A DNA stretch of 11,362 nt from Alistipes sp. (GCA_017391185.1 JAFOZN010000125.1:1-11362), one strand, 5' to 3'. Numbered from the stretch's first letter, positions 1 through 7,345 are shown. Notes: generated from the sequence alone by a model not told the origin. Made by a program: numbers and translations.

Positions 1-1064
1 GGCAACCAGATATAACGTGCATCACTTGGGTGCTGCGGACGCCAGATATCTGCCATAAAGATAAAGGCATCCTTCTTACCCTGCACAGGCAGGATATAGG
101 TACTCTGACCACCAAATGTGAGCTTTGCCTTAGGGCCTACACATGGACTCGGATGCTTTGTCCATGGGCCATAAATATTATCTGCCGAGAACATACGAGC
201 CTCATTGGGTGCCCAGCCCGTACAACCTGAACATATCATCCAATACTTGCCGTTACGCTTGAAAATAGCAGGCGCTTCGTTGTGTCCTGCTGGAGCAAAT
301 CGCACATAGTTGCCATTGTGTGAGAGGTAATCATCGCTCAGCTCGGCAATATGCAGAGTGAGGTTGTCCTCCGAAGAGTATATATGGTAGGCCTTGCCAT
401 TATCATCCACATACAAAGTCATATCGCGCGACATCTGACCTCCTGCCAAATCACGCTTTACGAACAAGCCCTTCTCGATAGCCTGATACCACTTTGGCAC
501 CCACCACTCCTTATAATCGGCAGGATTCAATGCCTCCATCTCAGCCTTAGCCGCTGCATCCATATTCATAGGCACCTTGCCTGGATTTACACGACCTGAG
601 CCGATGAATTTATATGGCCCCTCTGGCTTATCTGCCACCGCCACAGCAGCACGAGCAGCCTCATAACCACGACCACGAAGCTCCAGATGGAACCACATGA
701 CAAACTTCTTGGTCTTCTTATTATAGATTACCTTTGGTCGCTCGATGGTACAACCTCTGACAATATCGCTCTTGGGATCATTCTCCACCTTCAGTGCTAC
801 ACTCTCCTGAGTCCAATCAGTCAGATTCTTCGAAGAATAACACATCACACCCACCAAAGCTGCGCTGGTATGGTCGCTCTTGTTCTCACCAAACCAATAA
901 TACGTACCCTTGTGATAGAGAATACCGCCACCATGCGCATTAACATGAACGCCTGTATTATCGGGCCACAACTCACCCGACTTGATAGGCTTCAAAGGTT
1001 CTTTAGCCTCCACACTCATCGCCATCGCAAAAAGTCCAACAGCCAAGAATAACAACTTTCTCAT
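1..1064 (-). CDS. Secreted GH43 glycosidase, exo-beta-1,3-galactanase-like (C-terminus cut off by window edge)
   Basis: The reading frame starts at the ATG complementary to 1062-1064 and runs without a stop to position 1, giving 354 whole codons. Residues 1-20 form a signal peptide (MRKLLFLAVG, hydrophobic core, cleavage after SVEA), so the enzyme is exported. The fold is a five-bladed propeller of family GH43. Seen motifs are NAHGGGILYHKGTYYWFGE (42-60), IERPKVIYN (107-115), SRDMTLYVDDDG-like at 212-223, NEAPAIF (262-268) and FGGQSTYILP (317-326). This set matches the galactan-acting GH43 clades (subfamily 24/34 type) rather than arabinanases or xylosidases. In that group Glu of ERP (E108) is the proposed acid and a Gln (here Q320) takes the role of the usual Asp base. 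About 50 residues (155-205) look inserted relative to short fungal relatives. The gene lies 19 bases after the GH78 gene and has no Shine-Dalgarno site. Family is firm; substrate is inferred. Confidence 0.85.
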   Translation of the reverse strand, partial: MRKLLFLAVGLFAMAMSVEAKEPLKPIKSGELWPDNTGVHVNAHGGGILYHKGTYYWFGENKSDHTSAALVGVMCYSSKNLTDWTQESVALKVENDPKSDIVRGCTIERPKVIYNKKTKKFVMWFHLELRGRGYEAARAAVAVADKPEGPYKFIGSGRVNPGKVPMNMDAAAKAEMEALNPADYKEWWVPKWYQAIEKGLFVKRDLAGGQMSRDMTLYVDDNGKAYHIYSSEDNLTLHIAELSDDYLSHNGNYVRFAPAGHNEAPAIFKRNGKYWMICSGCTGWAPNEARMFSADNIYGPWTKHPSPCVGPKAKLTFGGQSTYILPVQGKKDAFIFMADIWRPQHPSDARYIWL

Positions 1065-1083
1065 AGTAGAATCTTTTATTTAA

Positions 1084-2766
1084 TTATTGAAAAATATGCT
1101 TGTACTTATTTATAAAATAGACAGGCGTACAACTCCACGCATGACACGCACTATTGACCACATGCATGCCGTATGGACTACGCTTATCATCCTTCGGATC
1201 ATAAACCTCCCAGAAAGTATCGGCACCCTTATCTATCATGCCGCCCCAATACTTTAACATAAGTTCTCGCGCCTGGGTCTCCATACCGCAATGCAAGAGA
1301 GCCTCTATTATGTAGTGATAAGCATAAGGCGAACCAGGATAACATGTACTCTCATCCTCCAGCACATAACGCATAGCACGCTGCGCCTCCTTACGCGAGA
1401 ATGTATCCGACAGAGTCATCCACGCCTGCGAAAGATACGATATCTGTCCCTGCTCACCTGAGAGCATCACACCTCTCTTTTTATCATAGAGCTCAGACTT
1501 TGAAGCTCGGCGCATCTGATCCAAGACCTTCTCCCACTCCTTAACAGGCTCTCTATCCTCATAACCTAACATCTCGGCCAATTCATAGCTCTTGGCAATA
1601 CAGAATGTCATCAAGCCCTGCATTGGTGTTGCACGATTCAAATCATCCTTCCAATCAAAGACCAACCACCATGCTGGTTGCTTATTCACATCATAGATAC
1701 CATCCTTGAGGTATGTGCGGGCAAACTCCACCTGATACTCTACCACAGGCCACAAATCCTCGGCAGTCTGACGATCTCCCGTCTCCTTGAAGTATTCCAA
1801 CAGAGCTACGCCATACAACAGGCTATAATCATGTACATGCTGATTGATCTGAGGCATGGGCGTAGGATATTCATACACTGTCGCATGCAAATAACCATCC
1901 TCATCTGCCAACGCCGCCAACAGATATAGGCATCGTTTGGTCAAAGTGTGGTTACGATAGGAGTAAGCATTTGCCAACGCCTCCAAATATAGATCTCCAA
2001 TCCACAATCGCTGATCTCGCTTCGGGCCATCCTCATATACGGTCTGCATACACTCGGCGAGGGTTTTCAAACCCACTTGATTTATGCGGCGGATCATCGG
2101 ATCACAATCCTCGCTCAACGCCATAGGCTCACCCGTAGCCGAAGTGACTGCATCGAAGGAGAAATCCTCTATTACAAAATCAAAATATGACTCGGCCAAA
2201 ACCTCAATCTTCACATATCGGCACGCTATACGGCGAGGAATCTTCACCTCATCTGGCAGACGCATAATAGTAATTACCTCATCCTGCAACCATGCTCGGC
2301 TCAAACTTCCTGTATATGGATCGAAAGGAGTCATCACCTCGGCAGGTAACTCCGCAAAGGTGAGTTTCAAACGCACGGGAGCATCGGCAGGCATACCCGT
2401 ATGATTTACTTTAAAAGTAACATATCCCGTATAGTGATCTCCCAAATCCAGAATGATGGGAGCATGACCTTTGAGCGAAGTTTTATAAAAATTCTCAATC
2501 GCTTGATCACTCTTCACCATACGCCACCCCTGAAAAGCACCATCATCCGCTACACCCTCGACAATGGCTACGGGCTTAACCAAAGTATGTTTGAGCTCAG
2601 GCATATTTGCCTGTGCTTTATCGAGCCACTCCACGCGCTTATCTGCCCACTTTATAGAGCTAACCTCCGATAGCGATAACTTAGGCATCTGACTCTGCGC
2701 CTGAGCCAACGAAGTGAATAGAATTGTGTGGCAAAGCACTAAAAAAAGGCGAAAAAAGTTTTTCAT
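1084..2766 (-). CDS. Secreted alpha-L-rhamnosidase-like protein (GH78 type)
   Basis: 560 residues. Residues 1-24 are a signal peptide (MKNFFRLFLV start, cleavage near AQAQ), so the protein is exported, probably to the periplasm. Residues about 60-205 form a beta-sandwich resembling the N-terminal domain of bacterial rhamnosidases (LDLGDHYTGYVTFKVN). Residues about 215-550 are the six-hairpin (alpha/alpha)6 catalytic domain. The signature DGPKRDQRLWIGD (246-258) corresponds to the GH78 acidic cluster, with D246, D251 and D258. D251 stands where many members have the Glu general acid. GADTFWEVYDP (514-524) carries the probable base E520, followed by the CHAWS motif (541-545). The chain ends about 15 residues after this, so the usual C-terminal beta-sandwich is missing and the protein is shorter than classical GH78 enzymes (700-900 residues). 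It starts 12 bases after the DUF4435 gene and sits 19 bases before the GH43 gene, indicating one transcript. Expected reaction is release of terminal alpha-L-rhamnose; the exact linkage is unknown. Confidence 0.82.
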   Translation of the reverse strand: MKNFFRLFLVLCHTILFTSLAQAQSQMPKLSLSEVSSIKWADKRVEWLDKAQANMPELKHTLVKPVAIVEGVADDGAFQGWRMVKSDQAIENFYKTSLKGHAPIILDLGDHYTGYVTFKVNHTGMPADAPVRLKLTFAELPAEVMTPFDPYTGSLSRAWLQDEVITIMRLPDEVKIPRRIACRYVKIEVLAESYFDFVIEDFSFDAVTSATGEPMALSEDCDPMIRRINQVGLKTLAECMQTVYEDGPKRDQRLWIGDLYLEALANAYSYRNHTLTKRCLYLLAALADEDGYLHATVYEYPTPMPQINQHVHDYSLLYGVALLEYFKETGDRQTAEDLWPVVEYQVEFARTYLKDGIYDVNKQPAWWLVFDWKDDLNRATPMQGLMTFCIAKSYELAEMLGYEDREPVKEWEKVLDQMRRASKSELYDKKRGVMLSGEQGQISYLSQAWMTLSDTFSRKEAQRAMRYVLEDESTCYPGSPYAYHYIIEALLHCGMETQARELMLKYWGGMIDKGADTFWEVYDPKDDKRSPYGMHVVNSACHAWSCTPVYFINKYKHIFQ

Positions 2767-2778
2767 ATCATATCTAAT

Positions 2779-3831
2779 TTATCGGGGCGCAATAGAGCCT
2801 CGTTTACTTTTGATTTTAAATATTGCTCGCTCGATATAATTTTGAATATCGGCACGAAGTTTATTATAAAGCGGACAAGCCGTATAATTCTCATTATCGA
2901 GCAAGACATCGCGTATCGAGCGCAACTGATTCATATAGTTACTCATCTCGTTTTTAAGTGAAATACCCTCCTTGCTTGAGGATTGAATCTGTGCCACAGA
3001 CATCTTGCGCAGTTTATCGCAGACGCTGTTGAGCATCACCATCACAACATTGTCCATGAGCGTATGTCCATGCATGAAAAGGTAGGTGGTCTCTGGTTCT
3101 ACACCTCTCTGGCGAAGTCTCTGGGCAAACTCATCCATACAAGAAGCCATCTCAGGATAACGCTCCTCAAGACGTTGCACTTTACGATTTATCTGACGCT
3201 CCAGCCATGCCAAAGTATCCGCTCCGTTATTCTCCACCTCCAGATAACCCAAACGTACCGCATTCTTAAACTCTATCAGAGGCAAAACCGACACACTATC
3301 AATCTGAGCCGAATAGGCATACCACAAAAACAGAGGATAGACTCTGCGTGAATACTCGGCCATGAACTCTACGAAATCAAATATCTTGCTGTCGTTTTTG
3401 GTCGCCTTCACACATACATTATGTAACGAAGGTGCGTAGCAGAGGTAATTCTCGGTAGCGTATGTATAGGTGTGGAACATAAACTCCGCATCACAAATCT
3501 CCTTAGCCTGAGGAGTCTCATCTCCAAAAAGATAGTCAAAATCGGAATCTACACAGAGCAAGAGATGATCATTCGAGCGAGGGATCATCGACATCAAGAC
3601 CTTCTTGCCTTTAGGCAGATCTTCACGCGTGGGGACAGATATCTCGAATCGCAGATATTCATTGTCGAAGTGATCGAAAATAGCTCTCCAGAAGGCCACA
3701 TCTTCGTAACCCTCGACATATACATGCACCAACTCCCTACCATCATCAATCTTCACAGGAGCAACAAATCGCTCATCGGAGGTAAAGTAATTGGTCTGAT
3801 ATTGCCTTTTTTCCGCCTTAGATTGTTTCAT
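2779..3831 (-). CDS. DUF4435 domain protein with TOPRIM-like acidic motifs
   Basis: 350 residues, no signal peptide or membrane segment, so cytoplasmic. I place the start at the ATG complementary to 3829-3831 (MKQSKAEKRQ). An upstream in-frame ATG at 3906 would add 25 residues encoded by the promoter region and looks unlike family N-termini. Seen motifs: VHVYVEGYEDVAFW (35-48), with E40 and D44; HLLLCVDSDFDYL (89-101), with D95, D97 and D99; and ATENYL (125-130). An early Glu after a beta strand followed by a hydrophobic strand ending in DxD is the TOPRIM layout of OLD nucleases, primases and topoisomerases. DUF4435 is known to occur beside or fused to ABC/AAA ATPases, but no ATPase gene is next to it here. 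The C-terminal half is helical and rich in charged residues, ending basic (KIKSKRGSIAPR). It is the first gene of a leftward operon with two glycosidases. The function is not known; a metal-dependent nucleic-acid role is inference. Confidence 0.75.
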   Translation of the reverse strand: MKQSKAEKRQYQTNYFTSDERFVAPVKIDDGRELVHVYVEGYEDVAFWRAIFDHFDNEYLRFEISVPTREDLPKGKKVLMSMIPRSNDHLLLCVDSDFDYLFGDETPQAKEICDAEFMFHTYTYATENYLCYAPSLHNVCVKATKNDSKIFDFVEFMAEYSRRVYPLFLWYAYSAQIDSVSVLPLIEFKNAVRLGYLEVENNGADTLAWLERQINRKVQRLEERYPEMASCMDEFAQRLRQRGVEPETTYLFMHGHTLMDNVVMVMLNSVCDKLRKMSVAQIQSSSKEGISLKNEMSNYMNQLRSIRDVLLDNENYTACPLYNKLRADIQNYIERAIFKIKSKRGSIAPR

Positions 3832-3833
3832 AA

Positions 3834-3865
3834 TTTGTTGTAAATATAATAAAATAGTAAATTTG
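3834..3865 (+). promoter_or_regulatory. Rightward promoter for yciH
   Basis: TTTG at 3834-3837, a 20-base spacer, then TAAATTTG at 3858-3865, which is a full match to the Bacteroidetes TAnnTTTG box with a near-ideal spacer. Transcription should begin a few bases later, near 3870, leaving a leader of about 100 nt before the ATG at 3971. It overlaps the divergent promoter of the DUF4435 gene. Confidence 0.7.
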
Positions 3866-3872
3866 CACCAAA
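3841..3872 (-). promoter_or_regulatory. Leftward promoter for the DUF4435-GH78-GH43 operon
   Basis: On the minus strand TTTG (complement of 3869-3872) is followed after 20 bases by TATATTTA (complement of 3841-3848). This fits the Bacteroidetes pattern TTTG-N19-21-TAnnTTTG with one mismatch in the last base. The box ends only 9 bases before the chosen ATG at 3831, so the transcript would have a leader of just a few bases or none. It overlaps the rightward yciH promoter almost completely. Confidence 0.5.
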
Positions 3873-3885
3873 CATTAACTGCGGA

Positions 3886-3960
3886 TTTATTCTCTCCCAA
3901 AGACAAATTTTGTTTTTTAGCTCGTGGGGCAGGATTCTTGGGAGATTATTTCCGAATAAA
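3886..3960 (+). promoter_or_regulatory. Long-range inverted repeat in the yciH leader
   Basis: Within the predicted untranslated leader, TTTATTC (3886-3892) followed directly by TCTCCCAA (3893-3900) can pair with TTGGGAGA (3938-3945) and GAATAAA (3954-3960). This gives an 8-bp inner stem over a 37-nt loop and a 7-bp outer stem, separated by an 8-nt bulge on the 3' side only. The structure would end 10 bases before the yciH start codon. The loop holds a run of six T (3913-3918), but no T tract follows the stem, so it does not look like a terminator. A role in controlling translation is inference; no known riboswitch class is recognised. Confidence 0.4.
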
Positions 3961-3970
3961 CAGAGATAAA

Positions 3971-4312
3971 ATGAGCGACTGGAAAGAGCGTTTAGGGATG
4001 GTATATTCGACAAATCCCGACTTTCAATACACCACATCTGAGCAAGAAGAGACCACTACCCTCTCGCCAGAAAAGCAAAATCTGAGAGTATGGCTTGACC
4101 GCAAACAACGTGGCGGCAAGGTTGTAACTCTTGTCAAGGGTTTTGTGGGTACAGAGGCTGACCTTGCAGAGCTGGGACGCATGCTCAAGAGCAAATGCGG
4201 AGTCGGCGGCTCGGCCAAGGACGGCGAGATTATAATCCAAGGCGACCATCGTGACCGAGTGACAGAGCTACTCCTCAAAGCGGGATACAAATGTAAAAAG
4301 GCTGGCGGTTAA
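3971..4312 (+). CDS. yciH: SUI1/eIF1-like translation factor (YciH family)
   Basis: 113 residues, cytoplasmic, close to the usual YciH length. Residues 1-20 (MSDWKERLGMVYSTNPDFQY) are typical of Bacteroidetes members; 21-35 is a short acidic, threonine-rich linker. The SUI1 domain follows: DRKQRGGKVVTLVKGF (43-58) is the basic loop and first core strand, and LKSKCGVGGSAKDGEIIIQG (72-91) with DHRD (92-95) and GYKCKKAGG at the end is the family signature. eIF1 relatives bind the small ribosomal subunit near the P site and affect start-codon choice; the bacterial role is less defined. The ATG at 3971 is chosen because family similarity begins there and the region upstream is promoter and leader. 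The next gene starts 12 bases after the stop, so both are probably co-transcribed. Confidence 0.93.
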   Translation: MSDWKERLGMVYSTNPDFQYTTSEQEETTTLSPEKQNLRVWLDRKQRGGKVVTLVKGFVGTEADLAELGRMLKSKCGVGGSAKDGEIIIQGDHRDRVTELLLKAGYKCKKAGG

Positions 4313-4324
4313 TCTCTATAGGCG

Positions 4325-7300
4325 ATGCGATTAAGAGGCAAGATACTCTCACTCATCTTTGCGCTACTCTCGATTTTGAGCGCATGGAATCTGCATGCCC
4401 AATACTATAGTTGGGGTGCCGATCCTGCACGCTTTCGCTGGATGGTTGCCAAAGGTGATAAATCGACAGTAATCTACCCCGAACACGCCTCCGAGATTGG
4501 CCTTACGACACACTATTTTGCCGAGCGTATGAAGCCCTACGTATCATACGGACTTCAACTTCCACCGCTGAATATGCCATTTGTCGTACATCCAGAAAAT
4601 ATGCGTTCAAATGGCCTTGTGATGTGGCTCCCAAAGCGTATCGAGTTCCTCTCCTCGCCCTCGATTGATGGCTACTCGATGCCTTGGATCAAGCAACTCG
4701 TAGCACACGAATATCGCCATGCCGCACAATACAACAATCTCAACGTAGGAGTGGTAAAATTCCTAAGCTATCTGCTTGGCGAGCAAAGCTCCACCGTAGG
4801 ACTTATATTCCTGCCACTATGGATGATGGAGGGCGATGCCACCATGTGTGAAACTCAGGCTTCGACCTTTGGCCGAGCCTTGCAACCCTCCTTTACGCTC
4901 GAATACCGAGCTATGGGAGATATCAACAATCGTTACCGCAATATAGACAAACTCTTTTGCGGATCTTATCGTGATTTCATCCCCGACCACTACCAGCTCG
5001 GTTATCAACTCGTGGCACAGGGCGATGAGATGGCCGAAGAGGTGATGGCCAACAAGATGGGAGCATTTCGCGCTCGTCGCCCTTGGTATATCATATCTAC
5101 GGGAATGACGATGAAGAAGCTCTTCGGTTTTAATATCAACACTCTTTTTAAGAGTACGTTTGAGACTTTGACCAACCATTGGGGCACTCTGCCTAAGGTC
5201 AGCAACTCGGCAGAGCTGCTATCTACACCTCGATTCACAAGCTATACAACATACTCCCATCCTATAACCATAGGCGAGGAGCTACTTATCACCAAAGTCG
5301 ATTTAGATCGACCTTCACTCTTTGTTGCACTCAACCCCAAGACAGGACAGGAGCGAGAGTTGAGTTATACGGGTAGTATCTCTACACGCCCCGCATTTGA
5401 CAAGGTCAACAATCGTATCTGGTGGACCGAATACAGACGCAGTGCAATGTTTGCCGAGAAGGTTACATCTACGCTCTGCTATATGGATTTGGACAAACTC
5501 AAGCCTCGCACCCAGCCTATGCGTAAGCGTAACGTTCTCTACCCCACACCCGATGACCGAGGTGGTTTGGCGTGGGTTGAGTACGCGGCAGATGGCCACT
5601 ACTCGCTTCATCACAAAGGAGAGGATGGCTCTCAAAAAGATTTTGATCTGCCTTTTGGTTATGAGATACACTCTCTGGCTTGGGATAATCTAACTGATCT
5701 TCACTACTGCATAGTAACCTCCGACAAGGGTATGTCTATATGTAGCGTATCTTCAGATGGCCATCTTTCTGAGGTCACCCAACCCGCATACATCACTTTG
5801 AGTAATCTGAGAGCCCGCGATGGTAAGCTCTATTTCGGTTCGATAGCATCGGGTAAGGATGAGGCGCACTATTTCGACCTCCTATCGGGTAAGGAGTATC
5901 AGATTTCAGAATCCACCTATGGCTCGTTCGCCCCTGCACCAATGGAGGATGGTCAGGTGGTGATGACAACCTACGATTCGATTGGTTATCACCCCGCAAT
6001 ACAGAATATCGACAAAGCTATTCGCCAAGTAGGCTACTCACCCACACCTCGCAATATAGTAAATCCGCCTCGCAAGAGTTGGGGTATTATCAACCTCGAT
6101 ACAGTCAGCATATCTCAGCCCGATTCGATACTTGAATCCTCTCCTCGCAAGATTCGCCGCTATCGCAAAGGGCTTACGCTATTTAACCTGCATAGTTGGG
6201 CTCCACTATCATACAATCCTTTTGAGCTGAGCGAGGATAGCTCCATCAGCCTCAACGCTGGTGCCACCATCATGACACAAAATCTGCTCTCCTCGATGCA
6301 GGGATTTTTCAGCTATGGTTACAATCGCCACAACGGTAGTATCTGGAAGGGGGAGTTGCGTTACTACGGTTTAGGCCCTACCATCAGTATCAATGCCACA
6401 TACGGCGGTCGCCAAAATATCTATCCGATATACACATACGACCCCGAAAAGCACCAAATCAACCTCCCCGAAGAGCCTCACAGAGGTAAATACTACTCCT
6501 ACGGAGTAAGCGTCTCTCTACCCATGATGTTTGAGCGAGGTTACCATACGCGCTACCTTGTAGCTTCGGTAGGATGGGACTACTCCAATGGATTAGTTGC
6601 CAATACGGGCAAGTTTAAAATTGATCAAAGCGGTATCAGCAATATCGCCACGATAGGTTATAAGAAGGGAATACATCTGACTCAATTTGGTCTTGCATTC
6701 CAAGATTTTGTCAGACTCTCGCACCGAGATTTCGCACCACGTTGGGGTATCACTACCTCTGTAAACTACGCCATGAATCCTGCACACGAAGGATTCAGTG
6801 ACCTTGTATCGCTATATGCCAAATTATATACCCCAGGATTTCTTGCTCACAACTCGCTGAGTATAGCTCTTGCATACCAGACATCCATAGGAGGTTTTAA
6901 AAGCACAGATGCACTCTCTGCGCTGAGTTTCAAAGCCACAAGACTTCTCCCAAGAGGTTTTGACTCTACGCAGATAGAGAATCGCAACTTTATGGCAGGC
7001 TCCGTAAACTACCAACTCCCCGTATGGTGTCCCGATGGAGGTTGGCAGGGAATAATCTACTTTAAGCGAATCAGAGTAAATGCAGGTTTTGACTATGCTC
7101 AATTCGAGCGAGAGTTCTTCCGCACAGATGGTAAACTCTACCACCAGTGGCATAGCATCAACTCGTGGGGTGCAGATATAATTTTGGATTGTAATCTACT
7201 CAGCCAACCAGCCGCAGGTACTACGGCTCTCAAGTTCTCAGTATATCGCCCCAGCGAGGGAGGAATGTTCTTCTCAGCAGGGATAGAGTTGCCTTTCTAA
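4325..7300 (+). CDS. Exported HExxH metalloprotease-like protein with beta-propeller and outer-membrane barrel
   Basis: 991 residues. A signal peptide occupies 1-25 (hydrophobic LSLIFALLSILSAW, cleavage after NLHA). Residues about 30-290 form a metalloprotease-like domain: VAHEYRHAAQYNN (126-138) gives the zinc motif H128-E129-H132, and PLWMMEGDATMCE (164-176), 37 residues on, supplies the glutamate ligand E169 as in gluzincins. Residues about 300-570 contain repeated strands with patterns like LFVALNPKTGQ, IWWTEYR and LYFGSIASGKDEAHYFDLLSG, resembling TolB/PD40-type propeller blades. From about 615 to the end, alternating aromatic and polar strands and the final residues AGIELPF (Phe at the C-terminus) indicate an outer-membrane beta-barrel. 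LLPRGFDSTQ (874-883), followed by NYQLPVW (895-901), resembles the Omp85/BamA RGF region. Databases may label such proteins TolB-like. The catalytic motif appears intact; substrate is unknown. The domain order is read from sequence patterns only. Confidence 0.8.
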   Translation: MRLRGKILSLIFALLSILSAWNLHAQYYSWGADPARFRWMVAKGDKSTVIYPEHASEIGLTTHYFAERMKPYVSYGLQLPPLNMPFVVHPENMRSNGLVMWLPKRIEFLSSPSIDGYSMPWIKQLVAHEYRHAAQYNNLNVGVVKFLSYLLGEQSSTVGLIFLPLWMMEGDATMCETQASTFGRALQPSFTLEYRAMGDINNRYRNIDKLFCGSYRDFIPDHYQLGYQLVAQGDEMAEEVMANKMGAFRARRPWYIISTGMTMKKLFGFNINTLFKSTFETLTNHWGTLPKVSNSAELLSTPRFTSYTTYSHPITIGEELLITKVDLDRPSLFVALNPKTGQERELSYTGSISTRPAFDKVNNRIWWTEYRRSAMFAEKVTSTLCYMDLDKLKPRTQPMRKRNVLYPTPDDRGGLAWVEYAADGHYSLHHKGEDGSQKDFDLPFGYEIHSLAWDNLTDLHYCIVTSDKGMSICSVSSDGHLSEVTQPAYITLSNLRARDGKLYFGSIASGKDEAHYFDLLSGKEYQISESTYGSFAPAPMEDGQVVMTTYDSIGYHPAIQNIDKAIRQVGYSPTPRNIVNPPRKSWGIINLDTVSISQPDSILESSPRKIRRYRKGLTLFNLHSWAPLSYNPFELSEDSSISLNAGATIMTQNLLSSMQGFFSYGYNRHNGSIWKGELRYYGLGPTISINATYGGRQNIYPIYTYDPEKHQINLPEEPHRGKYYSYGVSVSLPMMFERGYHTRYLVASVGWDYSNGLVANTGKFKIDQSGISNIATIGYKKGIHLTQFGLAFQDFVRLSHRDFAPRWGITTSVNYAMNPAHEGFSDLVSLYAKLYTPGFLAHNSLSIALAYQTSIGGFKSTDALSALSFKATRLLPRGFDSTQIENRNFMAGSVNYQLPVWCPDGGWQGIIYFKRIRVNAGFDYAQFEREFFRTDGKLYHQWHSINSWGADIILDCNLLSQPAAGTTALKFSVYRPSEGGMFFSAGIELPF

Positions 7301-7328
7301 GTAAAAGTCCTCACTCTACAGATCAAAA

Positions 7329-7345
7329 AATGCTCTTGGAGCGTT
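7329..7345 (+). terminator. Weak hairpin after the metalloprotease-barrel gene
   Basis: AATGCTC (7329-7335) can pair with GAGCGTT (7339-7345), including one G-T wobble, around the loop TTG. The 3' side continues TTATTATGA, not a clean T run, so it is at best a weak terminator for the gene ending at 7300. A run of A (7325-7330) precedes it. Confidence 0.25.

Noticed and set aside
687..1052. 121-codon open frame on the plus strand in the GH43 region
   Set aside because: Antisense to a GH43 frame with signal peptide and family motifs; composition typical of a shadow frame.
3832..3906. Upstream ATG at 3906 extending the DUF4435 protein by 25 residues
   Set aside because: The added sequence is encoded by the divergent promoter region, and family-like sequence starts after the methionine at 3831.
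3903..3918. Possible terminator or attenuator at ACAAATTTTG followed by a run of six T in the yciH leader
   Set aside because: The short AT-only palindrome leaves no workable loop and no GC stem precedes the T run.
3863..3970. In-frame upstream TTG start extending yciH by 36 residues
   Set aside because: The TTG is part of the -7 box, the added residues show no SUI1 or family character, and typical YciH N-terminal sequence begins at the ATG at 3971.
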